Source: Mobilitalea sp.
Lineage (GTDB): Bacteria > Bacillota_A > Clostridia > Lachnospirales > Lachnospiraceae
DNA length: 41,496 bases
Assembly (NCBI GenBank): GCA_029974875.1
Contig: JARKQP010000522.1
Span: 1-41,496, forward strand
Direction of reading: 5' to 3'
Position 1 is the first letter of the stretch; the number at the start of each line of letters is the position of its first letter. Under the pieces are notes generated by a model, which did no database searches, had not been told where the DNA came from, and saw only the letters and a list, made by a program, of their open reading frames with translations. Shown one piece after another: positions 15,841 to 24,607 of this stretch. Both the position numbers and the translations under genes were made by a program.

Positions 15841-17187
15841 TGCCATTTCTAATAAAGTATCCCTATGATTCAGTTCCGGATTCTCCAAGACCTGTTCCAG
15901 TAAATAAGCCAGTACTTCACCAACCTGCCGTCCCGGCTTCATACCCATGGCAATCAGGTCATTTCCGTTGACATTCAATTCCTTCAGGTTCACACATTCC
16001 CCCCGGTCAAGAATGCCCTGGTAAAGCCTTCTGGCCTCTTCTAGCTGCGCCAGCTTTTTCTGGGTATAGTCTGGGTGCTTCGCACAAGCATCAGCCCGGC
16101 ATACCTCGAATAATAGGGGCATATATTCCTTGCCGATCCTGCACATGGTTTTTCGCATGCCCGCCGGAGTCAGTTCAAAGAGGTGGTCATGCCAGCGGAT
16201 TAAGTGGATAACGCAGTCAATGGTATCATTATCGAATTTCAAGCGCCTGAGAATACGCTTTGCAGTGAGGGCGCCTTTCTCCTGGTGCCCGTAGAAGTGG
16301 TGCTGTCCGTCCCTGCCAATGCTGATACAGCTTGGTTTTTCGATATCATGCAGCAGCATGGTCCACCTAAGGACCGTCCGCTCCCGGATGTCAAAGCTTG
16401 AGGCTTCCTGCCTGCCCGCCACTTCCCCGACTGCCTTCAGGGTATGCTCCCCCACGGAATAGATATGATGGTCATTGAGCTGCTCCGTTGTCATCAGTTG
16501 GTCAAATTCCGGCAGTACCACCTTGGTAATGCCGGTTTCATACAGGTCGCGCAGGCGGTCAGGGTGGTCTGACAATAATAGCTTAGTCAGCTCCACACGG
16601 ATACGCTCCGCGCTGATATTATTTAAATTGGCCGCCCTTGCCTTCACCGCAGCCAGAGTCTCTTCTTCTATAGAAAATCCCAGCTGGGCGGAAAAGCGGA
16701 TCGCCCTAAGGATCCTGAGGGCATCTTCACTGAACCGCTCCCCGGCACTGCCGACACACCGGACCAGCTTCCGTCTGATATCCTCCATCCCGCCGAACAG
16801 GTCAATAAAGCCCTCCTTTTCATTAAAGGCCATGGCATTGATGGTAAAATCCCTGCGCTTTAAGTCTTCTTTCAGGCTGGAGGTAAAGGAAACCTCCTTC
16901 GGATGGCGGCTGTCCTCATATTCTCCGTCAAGCCGGTAAGTGGTCACCTCAAAATGCTCCTTATCCATAAGAACTGTCACGGTTCCATGCTGGATTCCCG
17001 TATCAACGGTACGCCGGAAGATCTTCTTAACCTCCTGGGGAGTGGCGGAGGTCGTAATATCCCAATCCTCCGGTTCCCGCCCAAGCACCATATCGCGGAC
17101 GCAGCCGCCTACGGCATAAGCTTCATAGCCCTGCTGCATCAGCTCTTCTATGATCATATTTACTTTTTGGGGAATGCGAAAATTCAT
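15823..17187 (-). CDS. cca: CCA-adding tRNA nucleotidyltransferase with HD domain
   Basis: This enzyme adds or repairs the 3' CCA of tRNAs. It has 454 residues. The nucleotidyltransferase head shows GGCVRDMVLGREPEDWDI near residue 27 (metal-binding Glu/Asp in EDWD), followed by RRDFTINAMA near 111 and RILRAIRFSAQLGFSI near 160, which form the class II neck and nucleotide site. A C-terminal HD domain carries the LLHDIEKP motif near 278 and a later RWHDH. The start ATG has GAGGAGGC upstream on the minus strand. It appears to be a single-gene unit. Confidence 0.96.
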   Translation of the reverse strand: MNFRIPQKVNMIIEELMQQGYEAYAVGGCVRDMVLGREPEDWDITTSATPQEVKKIFRRTVDTGIQHGTVTVLMDKEHFEVTTYRLDGEYEDSRHPKEVSFTSSLKEDLKRRDFTINAMAFNEKEGFIDLFGGMEDIRRKLVRCVGSAGERFSEDALRILRAIRFSAQLGFSIEEETLAAVKARAANLNNISAERIRVELTKLLLSDHPDRLRDLYETGITKVVLPEFDQLMTTEQLNDHHIYSVGEHTLKAVGEVAGRQEASSFDIRERTVLRWTMLLHDIEKPSCISIGRDGQHHFYGHQEKGALTAKRILRRLKFDNDTIDCVIHLIRWHDHLFELTPAGMRKTMCRIGKEYMPLLFEVCRADACAKHPDYTQKKLAQLEEARRLYQGILDRGECVNLKELNVNGNDLIAMGMKPGRQVGEVLAYLLEQVLENPELNHRDTLLEMARARTS

Positions 17188-17413
17188 GGAAAGCCTCCTC
17201 GGATAGATTCAAAACGATTATAACAAAGCATAGGGAAATAATCAAGAAACGGCTTGAAATGAATAATACGAAATGCAGTGAGTATTTCCCACAAATTTCT
17301 TAATCCTTAATCATGAATTCTAATTCACCGACATAATATTAGTAGACGGGTTTTTTACCCGTATTTAAATGACTGTTTCTTGTAATCATAATGTAGCGTT
17401 GGGAGGATTTGCA

Positions 17414-18499
17414 GTGGAGGATAGGAGCCAGGAAGCATTAAAAAAATACCGCCTTAAGATTTACAACATATATAGAGCAAGGGGAGCTTTTTTGTTGGAG
17501 ACGGATCTCGGACTAAAGCTTTATAAATGCTTTGAAGGCTCTAAGAACCGGGCAGTGTTTGAGCATAAAGTGAAGGAGCATCTGCTGGACCAGAGCTATG
17601 CCAACACGGATTTATTTGTTAAGACGATGGAGGATGAGCTTCTGGCGGAGGACGGGGCAGGCTGCCAGTATATTATGAAGAACTGGTTCTGGGGCGAGGA
17701 GTGTAATCTGAAGGAATTATCACAGATTGAAACGGCCTCTGCGAACCTGGCGAGGCTGCATAACCTTTTAAGGGATGTGGACTTTACAAAGGAGCAGCTG
17801 GAGCATAATATCTCTCCTAACCTGGTTGAGACCTTTGATAAACGTAACCGTGAGCTGAAGCGTGTTAAGGCATATATCCGTGAGAAAAAGCAGAAGAACG
17901 AATTTGAGCTGTCTTATTTAAATTATTATGATGAATTCTTTGACCAGGGGCAGACAGCAGCACACCGCCTGACAAGCTCCGCGTACCAGTCCCTGCTAGA
18001 GGAGGCGGTCCGTGAGCGCAGGGTGTGCCATGGTAATTATACATACCACAACCTGATCATGTTAAAAGAAAAGACCCAGGCAATTACAAAGACCTATGTC
18101 CCGCCGGGGTGGATTAACAGCCAGCCAATCTATGCGGCTTCCCTCCCGTCCGGTGAGGACATGATTGCAACTACTAACTTTGAGAAATCCTATATCGGAT
18201 TACAGATTAGTGACCTTTATCAGTTTGTCCGCAAGGTTATGGAGAAAAATGATTGGGATATCCTATACGGAAGCAATATGATCGAGGCATATGACCGTAT
18301 TAGGCATATTTCCAAGGAAGAGTTGAACATCCTGTATTTGCTGCTGCTTTACCCGGAGAAATTCTGGAAAATTACTAATTTTTATTATAATGGAAAGAAA
18401 TCCTGGGTGTCCGGAAGGAATATCCAGAAGCTAAACATCATTGGTGAGCAAAATACGAAGAAGGAAATGTTCCTGCGCAAGCTGGAAAGCATCCTATAG
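17414..18499 (+). CDS. CotS-family spore coat protein (kinase-like fold)
   Basis: The protein has 361 residues and resembles the CotS/CotI group of spore coat proteins, which share the aminoglycoside-phosphotransferase fold. Visible features are the N-terminal RARGAFLLETDLGLKLYKCF (beta strands of the small lobe), the CHGNYTYHNLIM stretch in place of the catalytic loop HGDxxxxN, and LQISDLYQFVRKVMEKNDWD in the C-terminal lobe. The usual catalytic Asp of HGD is replaced by Asn (HGN), so kinase activity is doubtful. I chose the GTG at 17414, since GGGAGG lies seven bases before it; an ATG at 17369 lacks a ribosome site. It implies the organism forms spores. A small hairpin (ACGGGT/ACCCGT) lies at 17346-17361. 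Confidence 0.8.
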   Translation: MEDRSQEALKKYRLKIYNIYRARGAFLLETDLGLKLYKCFEGSKNRAVFEHKVKEHLLDQSYANTDLFVKTMEDELLAEDGAGCQYIMKNWFWGEECNLKELSQIETASANLARLHNLLRDVDFTKEQLEHNISPNLVETFDKRNRELKRVKAYIREKKQKNEFELSYLNYYDEFFDQGQTAAHRLTSSAYQSLLEEAVRERRVCHGNYTYHNLIMLKEKTQAITKTYVPPGWINSQPIYAASLPSGEDMIATTNFEKSYIGLQISDLYQFVRKVMEKNDWDILYGSNMIEAYDRIRHISKEELNILYLLLLYPEKFWKITNFYYNGKKSWVSGRNIQKLNIIGEQNTKKEMFLRKLESIL

Positions 18500-18528
18500 G
18501 AATTACGGGAATTACGTTAAATGCCGGA

Positions 18529-18731
18529 ATCATAGGTGAAAAAGCCTATATGTAGCTATAAAAGTACCTAATAGGCATAATCTATGATTGAATCCTCAGC
18601 AAAGGTGGGCTATAATTATTTCGAGCAGAGCAAGACATGTCTGAAGGAAGATTTCTTTGATAATAACATTAATTAATAAGAGGAAAGCATATTGGAACTG
18701 GTGTATTGTCCCACTGATAATGGGACAATAC
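18529..18731 (+). promoter_or_regulatory. Intergenic region with terminator-like fold, promoter and leader hairpin
   Basis: A nested stem (ATCATAG 18529 with CTATGAT 18582, inside it GCCTAT 18544 with ATAGGC 18571) follows the CotS-like gene. A promoter TTGAAT (18588-18593), 17 bp, TATAAT (18611-18616) then serves the PEGA gene. Its 137-nt leader holds a perfect 11-bp inverted repeat (18703-18713 and 18721-18731). The hairpin has no T run and ends 28 bases before the start codon. Confidence 0.6.
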
Positions 18732-18759
18732 GGAGATTATAATTTAGAGGTACATTAGG

Positions 18760-20238
18760 ATGGCGTATAGTAAAACACCGAAGAAGAGGTTAGGTATTAA
18801 TACAAGGCCGATACTCAGTCTTTTGATAGGACTTGGCCTGTTTAGCATTGTGATAGTGGCAACGATGATGTCTAACACCCAGGCTATGAAGACAAAGGGC
18901 ATGAAAAGCAATAGCCATAATTCACAAAAGGAAGCGGATGCCGCGGCAGCGGGCGGGCAGGAGGATAAGGTGCTTGCAGTTGTTAAGGCCATTGATACGG
19001 AGCAGAAGAAGATCACCCTGTATGATATCAATAAAAATGAGCTGCTTGAATTAAGCTATACGAGCGGCACCAATATCACGGATAAATATGACAAGCCAGT
19101 CACAATTAACCGGATTGAAGTTGGGGAAATGGTGGATATAGACTACCAGAAATATAAGAATAAGCTGACGGATATGAAGATATCAACCAGGTCATGGAAA
19201 TATGCCAAGGTGAGTAACTTAGGTATTGACCGGGGTGAAAATAGGATGAAAATCGTCTCCAGGCTGTATAAATATGATGACGATATCTTTATTCTAAACG
19301 GAGAGGAAGCCATTCCGGTTACTGACCTGGCGGAGCAGGATGAGCTTACCGTCCGGGGCTATGGGGATACCATTTATTCCATCGTAGTAACCAGGGGGCA
19401 TGGCACCGTTATCCTTGAAAATTATGATAATTTCCTGGGAGACTACATCACAATCGGCTATGAGGCCATACAGCGGATAACGAAGGATATGGAAATTACG
19501 GTCAGGGAGGGCAATTTTAACCTGACTGTGGAAAATGGGGCTTACAGTGCCACTAAAAATATCACCGTAAACCGCAATGAGACATCCTATGTTTCCTTAA
19601 GCGATTTAGGACCCGGAGGAGGCCGGATAGGAAGGGTAACCTTCCAGATCTCACCCTTTGGGGCGGATTTGTTCCTTGACGGAGAGAAGATTTCTTATTC
19701 GGATCCCTTGGAGCTGGATTATGGGGAACATAAATTAAAGGTGTCGATGAAGGGCTATACCTCCTACCAAGGAATCCTAACAGTGGATGCGGCCAGCAAG
19801 ACCATCAAGGTTGACCTGCCGGAGGTATCCAGTGACAAGGAGGCAACAGCTACAGAATCAAATACCTCCCCAGGAAATACAGATACATCGTCGGGGTCGG
19901 GAACAGGAACCGGGGGAAATACATCTTCAGGAAATGGTGACCAAAACGGCGGTCAGAACGGAAATCAAAACGGTAACCAGATTGGTAACCCGGGCAGCTC
20001 TTCGGATGAGGATGTGGATGAAAACCATTTAATCTATATCCAGGCTCCCTCGGGCGCCTCCGTATATCTGGATGGAAATTATAAATGCACGGCACCGGGC
20101 AGCTTCCCGAAGGTAATCGGAACCCATGTCCTCACCTTTATTAAAGAGGGCTATGAGACGACAAGCTATACGATTGAGGTGTCTGATGATAGGCTGGATT
20201 CCTATTATACCTTCCCAGAGCTGGCAAAAAAGGATTGA
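18760..20238 (+). CDS. Membrane-anchored PEGA-domain protein
   Basis: The protein has 492 residues, anchored by one N-terminal membrane segment (LSLLIGLGLFSIVIVATMM, about 19-38), with the rest outside the membrane. Residues 65-260 form beta-rich repeats of unknown family that begin KVLAVVKAIDTEQKKITLYD. Two PEGA domains follow: one near 295-345 (GADLFLDGEKI ... MKGYTSYQGILTV) and one near 425-480 (GASVYLDGNYKC ... KEGYETTSYTIEV). They are joined by a low-complexity linker of about 65 residues rich in Gly, Asn, Ser, Thr and Gln, possibly spanning the cell wall. PEGA domains are found in surface proteins and at the outside of signalling proteins. The function is unknown. The next gene encodes another membrane protein of unknown role. 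Confidence 0.85.
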   Translation: MAYSKTPKKRLGINTRPILSLLIGLGLFSIVIVATMMSNTQAMKTKGMKSNSHNSQKEADAAAAGGQEDKVLAVVKAIDTEQKKITLYDINKNELLELSYTSGTNITDKYDKPVTINRIEVGEMVDIDYQKYKNKLTDMKISTRSWKYAKVSNLGIDRGENRMKIVSRLYKYDDDIFILNGEEAIPVTDLAEQDELTVRGYGDTIYSIVVTRGHGTVILENYDNFLGDYITIGYEAIQRITKDMEITVREGNFNLTVENGAYSATKNITVNRNETSYVSLSDLGPGGGRIGRVTFQISPFGADLFLDGEKISYSDPLELDYGEHKLKVSMKGYTSYQGILTVDAASKTIKVDLPEVSSDKEATATESNTSPGNTDTSSGSGTGTGGNTSSGNGDQNGGQNGNQNGNQIGNPGSSSDEDVDENHLIYIQAPSGASVYLDGNYKCTAPGSFPKVIGTHVLTFIKEGYETTSYTIEVSDDRLDSYYTFPELAKKD

Positions 20239-20324
20239 TCGCATCCTGTCAGATGCTCTGGCTTCTCGGATAATTAAATAATTTTTTGTGGCATTGGATA
20301 GAATCGTGTCAATCGATTTTTCAA

Positions 20325-20395
20325 CCTCTCTCTTTTCAGATTAGCTTTTGTAAGCTATAATAAATGTAAATTTATGGAAAAGAGAGGGGTTTTTT
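20325..20395 (+). promoter_or_regulatory. Hairpin with T6 tail that encloses a promoter and the ribosome site
   Basis: The left arm (20325-20337) and right arm (20377-20389) pair over 13 bp with one G-U. The right arm is the ribosome site of the next gene (AGAGGGG) and is followed directly by TTTTTT and the ATG at 20396. A promoter TTTTCA (20333-20338), 17 bp, TATAAT (20356-20361) lies across the left arm and loop. RNA arriving from upstream would fold the hairpin, while RNA started here would lack the left arm. Confidence 0.6.
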
Positions 20396-21610
20396 ATGCT
20401 GCAAAACTTGTATGACAACAATATTGTAATTTATACCTTCGCGGGACTGGGAGGCTTTGGGTTGCTGTTGCGCCTTATCGTGAATCTGGTATATAAGCAT
20501 CTGATGAAGGAGTCAGACCAATTGGGGGAGACGAAGAATAAGATGCTCAAACATATTAAATTGAAATTCTCCACCTGCTACAAATTGAAAATCGGTGTGA
20601 ATAATGTGGATACATTTGTGGATAAGAATCTTTTGAAGTACCGTTTTTGTGGACTTTTATTATCCACGTGGGAGAATCTGTGTGGACAAGTTCTGTATCT
20701 TATTCTCCTGATGGTGCCTATTATCACGGTTTTCGCGGTTTTGGAAGATTGTGGACAAGACCAGATTTTGATGACGGGAGCGGTGGGTATCCTGTCGGCG
20801 GCAGTATTAATACTTGTGGATAAAAGTATTAACCTGTCGGGAAAAAAGAAAGCAATGCGTTTGAATTTGCTGGATTATTTAGAGAATTTCTGTAAAGTAA
20901 GGCTGGAGCAGGAAACGTCCAATCCTGAGCTGATAGAGCAATACCGCAAGGAATATTTCCAGGTAGCGGAGGTACATAATAAAAAAGAAAAGGCAGGAGT
21001 ATTCCGGGGCAGAAGGTCGGAGACGGCAGCAGCCTTAGAGACGGAACCGGACAGCACGAAGGATGAATTAGGCAGCAGAAGAGAGGCGAAGCTGAGAAAA
21101 CAGGAAGAGAAGAGGCTTCAGGCGGCACGCCGGGAGGAGGAGCAGCGCAGGCTCCAGGAGCAAAGAAGGGCAGAGGAGCAGCGTAAATTGGAGGAGAGAA
21201 GAGAGCAGGCAGCAAGGCGCAGGGAGGAAGAGCGCCTGAAGCTGGAGGAGGAAAGGGAAGCATTGGAGGCCAGGAGAGCCCAGCTAAAGAAGAAAGCGGA
21301 GCAGAAGCAGGTAGTGAAGGAAGAAAAGCAGAAGCAGCAGGTAGAGAAGGAGCTGATCCTGCAGAGCATGGAGGAGGATTTAAAGTCTGTACGCAGCCAT
21401 TCCAGTATGGAGGAGGTGCTCCAGGGAGCTGAGGAAATTGCAGCTGCACAGGATCCCCGTACGAATGCCCGGACAGAGCTGAAGGCAGAGCAGCAGAAGC
21501 TGGAGGGAAGCAGACAGTCCAAGAACCAGACAGCGAAGACAAAGCTTCATCCTATGGATCCTCAGGAGGAAAAATTAATAGAGGATGTGCTTAAGGAATT
21601 CTTTGCGTAA
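20396..21610 (+). CDS. Membrane protein with long charged coiled coil, unknown function
   Basis: The protein has 404 residues. A membrane segment near 13-30 (IYTFAGLGGFGLLLRLIVNL), a cytoplasmic stretch, then two more segments near 98-120 (LCGQVLYLILLMVPIITVFA) and 127-145. From about residue 170 to the end it is cytoplasmic. Residues 225-330 are almost only Glu, Arg, Gln, Lys, Ala and Leu with repeated REEEQRRLQEQRRAEEQRKL-like units, a long uninterrupted helix or coiled coil. The C-terminus ends EEKLIEDVLKEFFA. I do not recognise a family. The layout suggests a membrane-tethered scaffold, but that is inference. Purine-rich codon use in the coiled coil is a composition effect. Confidence 0.8.
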   Translation: MLQNLYDNNIVIYTFAGLGGFGLLLRLIVNLVYKHLMKESDQLGETKNKMLKHIKLKFSTCYKLKIGVNNVDTFVDKNLLKYRFCGLLLSTWENLCGQVLYLILLMVPIITVFAVLEDCGQDQILMTGAVGILSAAVLILVDKSINLSGKKKAMRLNLLDYLENFCKVRLEQETSNPELIEQYRKEYFQVAEVHNKKEKAGVFRGRRSETAAALETEPDSTKDELGSRREAKLRKQEEKRLQAARREEEQRRLQEQRRAEEQRKLEERREQAARRREEERLKLEEEREALEARRAQLKKKAEQKQVVKEEKQKQQVEKELILQSMEEDLKSVRSHSSMEEVLQGAEEIAAAQDPRTNARTELKAEQQKLEGSRQSKNQTAKTKLHPMDPQEEKLIEDVLKEFFA

Positions 21611-21647
21611 AGATTTTTCAGATAAAGATTGAAGGGAAGCGCTGGCA

Positions 21648-21819
21648 AAGGTGTAAGGAAAAGCCCCTCTGGCAAACATGAAGGAAGAGTCCTTCGGGTA
21701 AACATAAAGGAAAAGTCCTTCAGATAAACATAAAGGAAAAGTCTTTCAGATAACATAAAGGAAAAGTCTTTCAGATAAACATGAAGGAAAAGTCCTTCAA
21801 ATAAACATGAAGGACTTGG
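21648..21819. repeat. Tandem array of 26-bp repeats upstream of the pgi promoter
   Basis: The consensus unit is close to AAACATAAAGGAAAAGTCCTTCAGAT, where only the first 20 bases are well kept in every copy. Units lie at 21674-21699, 21700-21725, 21726-21751, 21752-21776 (one base short) and 21777-21802, with a degenerate unit before (21648-21673) and a partial one after (21803-21819). Each holds a small AAGGA/TCCTT dyad. The array ends 10 bp before the -35 box of pgi. No unique spacers separate the units and 26 is not a multiple of three, so it is neither CRISPR nor coding. Confidence 0.85.
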
Positions 21820-21829
21820 CAGAAAAATA

Positions 21830-21858
21830 TTGAATAATTACCTGGCCTTTGTTAGAAT
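21830..21858 (+). promoter_or_regulatory. pgi promoter
   Basis: TTGAAT (21830-21835), a 17-bp spacer and TAGAAT (21853-21858), about 30 bp before the pgi start. Confidence 0.7.
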
Positions 21859-21887
21859 ATAAAGAAAAATAGAAAGGGAGTAAGACA

Positions 21888-23237
21888 ATGGCGAGTAAAG
21901 TATCTTTTGATTTTTCTGTTGCAAAGAAATTCATCTCTGAGACTGAGATTGGCATGATAAAAACCTCCGCAGAAGCAGCAAAAAAGCAGCTTATTGATAA
22001 GACAGGAGCAGGAAATGACTTTTTAGGCTGGATTGACCTGCCGGTAGATTATGATAAGGAGGAATTTGACCGTATCCAGAAGGCTGCGGCAAAGATCCAG
22101 AGTGATTCAGAGGTGCTCCTTGTAATCGGTATCGGCGGCTCCTATCTCGGAGCCAGGGCGGCAACCACGTTCTTAAGGCACAGCTTCTACAATTCCGTGT
22201 CCAAGGAAATCAGAAAAACGCCTGAGATTTATTTCTGTGGGAATAATATCAGCAGTAATTATATGAATCATCTAAAGGAGGTTATTGGTGACAGGGATTT
22301 CTCCATCAATATCATCAGTAAATCCGGTACAACAACAGAACCGGCAATTGCATTCCGTGTATTTAAAAAGCTGTTGAATGAGAAATACGGCAAAAAGGAA
22401 GCTGCAAAGAGGATCTACGCAACGACGGATAAGGCAAGAGGAGCATTAAAGAGCCTTGCAACAGAGGAAGGCTATGAAAGCTTTGTGGTTCCGGATGATG
22501 TTGGCGGACGCTTCTCCGTATTGACAGCAGTAGGCTTACTGCCCATCGCAGCCAGCGGTGCTGATATCACGAAGCTGATGGAAGGCGCGGCAAGCATGAG
22601 GAATTATTGCCTGAACAATAGCTATGAGGAGAACGATGCAGTTCTTTACGCAGCAGTCCGTAACATTTTGCTGAGAAAGGGCAAGAGCATTGAGATTCTT
22701 GCAAACTATGAGCCAAGCCTGCACTTTGTATCGGAATGGTGGAAACAGCTTTACGGTGAGAGCGAGGGCAAGGATCAGAAGGGCATCTATCCGGCGAGCG
22801 TTGACCTTACAACGGATCTGCATTCCATGGGTCAGTTCATCCAGGATGGACAAAGAACGCTGTTCGAGACGGTAATCAACGTAGAGGCATCACTTTCCGA
22901 GATTATTCTTGAGGAGGAAGAGGTAGATCTGGACGGCTTGAATTACCTTGCAGGAAAGAGCGTTGACTTTGTAAATAAGAATGCAATGAAGGGTACCTTG
23001 CTGGCACATACGGACGGTAATGTTCCTAATCTGGTAGTCAATGTTCCGGAACAGAACGAATTCTACCTTGGCGAGCTGTTCTATTTCTTTGAGTTTGCCT
23101 GCGGCGTAAGCGGATACCTGTTGGGTGTTAATCCTTTTGACCAGCCGGGTGTAGAAAGCTATAAGAAGAATATGTTTGCCCTGCTTGGAAAGCCAGGCTT
23201 TGAGGCCCAGAGGGAAGAATTATTGAAGAGGCTGTAA
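21888..23237 (+). CDS. pgi: Glucose-6-phosphate isomerase
   Basis: This enzyme interconverts glucose 6-phosphate and fructose 6-phosphate in glycolysis, in the cytoplasm. It has 449 residues, the usual length of the Gram-positive type. Visible motifs are [14 protein letters not shown] near residue 80, [15 protein letters not shown] near 143, [17 protein letters not shown] near 203 (PGI signature), and [15 protein letters not shown] near 288 with the catalytic Glu. The SIS folds are complete. The ATG has AAAGGGAG seven bases upstream. It is monocistronic with its own promoter. Its product and substrate feed the aldolase/kinase operons elsewhere in the window. Confidence 0.98.
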   Translation: MASKVSFDFSVAKKFISETEIGMIKTSAEAAKKQLIDKTGAGNDFLGWIDLPVDYDKEEFDRIQKAAAKIQSDSEVLLVIGIGGSYLGARAATTFLRHSFYNSVSKEIRKTPEIYFCGNNISSNYMNHLKEVIGDRDFSINIISKSGTTTEPAIAFRVFKKLLNEKYGKKEAAKRIYATTDKARGALKSLATEEGYESFVVPDDVGGRFSVLTAVGLLPIAASGADITKLMEGAASMRNYCLNNSYEENDAVLYAAVRNILLRKGKSIEILANYEPSLHFVSEWWKQLYGESEGKDQKGIYPASVDLTTDLHSMGQFIQDGQRTLFETVINVEASLSEIILEEEEVDLDGLNYLAGKSVDFVNKNAMKGTLLAHTDGNVPNLVVNVPEQNEFYLGELFYFFEFACGVSGYLLGVNPFDQPGVESYKKNMFALLGKPGFEAQREELLKRL

Positions 23238-23300
23238 TGGCCCCCTAGATTTATTTTAGTCTTTTGTAACAAGAAAGAGCTTTATGAGTATAATATAGTA

Positions 23301-23490
23301 ATGATATAAGTAGCAGGACAGTTTAGCCGGGATAGGGTACATATCTTTGAGCACTCGCAACCGAATCCCTTTTTACAATTAAGGAAGAGAGATCTATACT
23401 GCCTTGTTACCTTACCAGAACTATTCGGCTGCTTAACATAGATATGACTCACCGCCCCTAATCCTATAAGGAAGGGGCGGTGTTGTTTTT
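23301..23490 (+). ncRNA. Putative structured non-coding RNA of unknown class
   Basis: A possible -10 box TATAAT (23289-23294, weak -35 TTGTAA at 23264) precedes about 190 bases without a reading frame that end in a strong terminator. A 13-bp helix can form between 23309-23321 and 23398-23410 (two G-U, one mismatch) and encloses a second stem, GGGATAGGGT with ACCGAATCCC (23330-23339 with 23360-23369). AGCCG (23325-23329) could pair alternatively with CGGCT (23426-23430). I could not match it to a riboswitch or 6S consensus. It might also be the 3' end of pgi mRNA. Confidence 0.4.
23450..23490 (+). terminator. Strong rho-independent terminator
   Basis: CACCGCCCC (23450-23458) pairs with GGGGCGGTG (23474-23482), followed by TTGTTTTT. 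It closes the pgi-side transcript; the converging trhA gene ends 108 bp further on. The stretch 23491-23598 shows no other signal. Confidence 0.85.
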
Positions 23491-23598
23491 ATCTTATTAT
23501 TCCATAATGTCTTATAGCTTATCTGTGCAGGGCAATAAAGGTCTGCCGGTCTGAGCCATGTTTATAAATGGGATGACCTTCCTTTGGATTGACAGCCT

Positions 23599-24267
23599 CT
23601 ACGGCATAACTACAATATATTGGTACATCAGCATGAAGTGGCAGAAGGTACCGCCCATTACGAACAAGTGGAAGATTTCATGGGAACCGAAGTTCTTATG
23701 CTTATTATTGAAAATGGGAAGCTTAAGTGCGTAGATGATGCCTCCTATGGTGTAGATAATTCCTCCGGCAAGCAGCCATCCAAAGGCGGCGGCCGGTAAA
23801 GCGTTAATGATCTGTGTAAAGGCAAGCACACAGGTCCAGCCCATTGCGATATAGACAATGGAAGAGAACCATTTCGGGCAATGAACCCAGAATCCGGTAA
23901 CAGCAATGCCAATGATGGCGAGGCTCCATACAAGGGCCAGCAGGGTGTAGCCGATCCGTCCGCCCAGCGCAATGGCACAGATGGGGGTGTAAGTACCGGC
24001 AATCAATACATAGATGGCCATATGGTCAAATTTCTTTAAACGGACATGAACCTTTTCTGTTTTACCGAAGGTATGGTAAACCGTACTTGCAACATATAAT
24101 AAAATCATACTGAGGACAAAAGTGCCCAGTGAGATCAGATGGATAGGACTAGGTCCGTTAGCAGCCTTAATTAATAAAGGCGTGGAGGCGAAGACGGCCA
24201 TCAGGGTTCCAATAAAATGTGTAATTGCACTTCCGGGATCTTTTGCTTTCACTCTTTTAACAGTCAT
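23599..24267 (-). CDS. trhA: TrhA / hemolysin III family membrane protein
   Basis: The protein has 222 residues and seven predicted membrane segments, of the bacterial PAQR family (TrhA, formerly hemolysin III). Conserved features are DPGSAITHFIGTLMAV near the start, YVASTVYHTFG with the first metal-site His, FDHMAIYVLIAGTYTP, and the C-terminal GSHEIFHLFVMGGTFCHFM with the last two His. In Bacillus TrhA is linked to membrane energetics control; direct haemolytic activity is doubtful. I chose the ATG at 24265-24267, after AAAAGGAG; the open frame extends further but lacks a ribosome site. Confidence 0.93.
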   Translation of the reverse strand: MTVKRVKAKDPGSAITHFIGTLMAVFASTPLLIKAANGPSPIHLISLGTFVLSMILLYVASTVYHTFGKTEKVHVRLKKFDHMAIYVLIAGTYTPICAIALGGRIGYTLLALVWSLAIIGIAVTGFWVHCPKWFSSIVYIAMGWTCVLAFTQIINALPAAAFGWLLAGGIIYTIGGIIYALKLPIFNNKHKNFGSHEIFHLFVMGGTFCHFMLMYQYIVVMP

Positions 24268-24434
24268 AAAATCAGCTCCTTTTCTTAATATGTGTGTACT
24301 ATCCCATACATCCTGAGATAATAAACTATACTTGGTTTTGAAGAAGGAATTATATTTTAGAAAATTCTCCTGCCCTCTTATTTTTACCATTCCTCTGTAG
24401 TTTATACATGTTATTGATGTATTAACCTTGTGAT

Positions 24435-24473
24435 GTAGTAATGAATACTACGTAATGCGTATTTATATACTAC
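24435..24473. repeat. Dyad and direct repeats in the trhA-DUF951 intergenic region
   Basis: GTAGTA (24435-24440) and TACTAC (24446-24451) form a dyad, and TACTAC recurs at 24468-24473. GCGTATT in the middle also pairs with AATACG just after. The group lies between divergent genes and could be a regulator site. The rest of 24268-24607 holds only the promoter listed next. Confidence 0.35.
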
Positions 24474-24522
24474 AATACGTTAAAGCAAAATGCAAGTGGT
24501 AAATTTGGATTATTTCAAAATC

Positions 24523-24551
24523 TTTTCAATCATATGGAAATATGTTATACT
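24523..24551 (+). promoter_or_regulatory. Promoter of the DUF951 gene
   Basis: TTTTCA (24523-24528), a 17-bp spacer and TATACT (24546-24551), about 56 bp before the start codon. Confidence 0.6.
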
Positions 24552-24607
24552 TTAAATAATTTAAGGTCTGCAATATAATCTGGCGGGCCGTGAAAGGAGG
24601 GTGGCTG

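Noticed and set aside
20829..21542. Long minus-strand open frame opposite the coiled-coil gene
   Set aside because: It is a mirror of purine-rich codons; the product is Pro/Ser/Ala/Leu low-complexity with no ribosome site.
21562..21756. Minus-strand open frame across the pgi-side repeats
   Set aside because: It has no ribosome site and exists only because the 26-bp repeat happens to lack stops in that frame; the period is not a multiple of three.
21648..21819. Possible CRISPR array from regular 26-bp repeats
   Set aside because: The units are directly tandem with no unique spacers and there are no cas genes.
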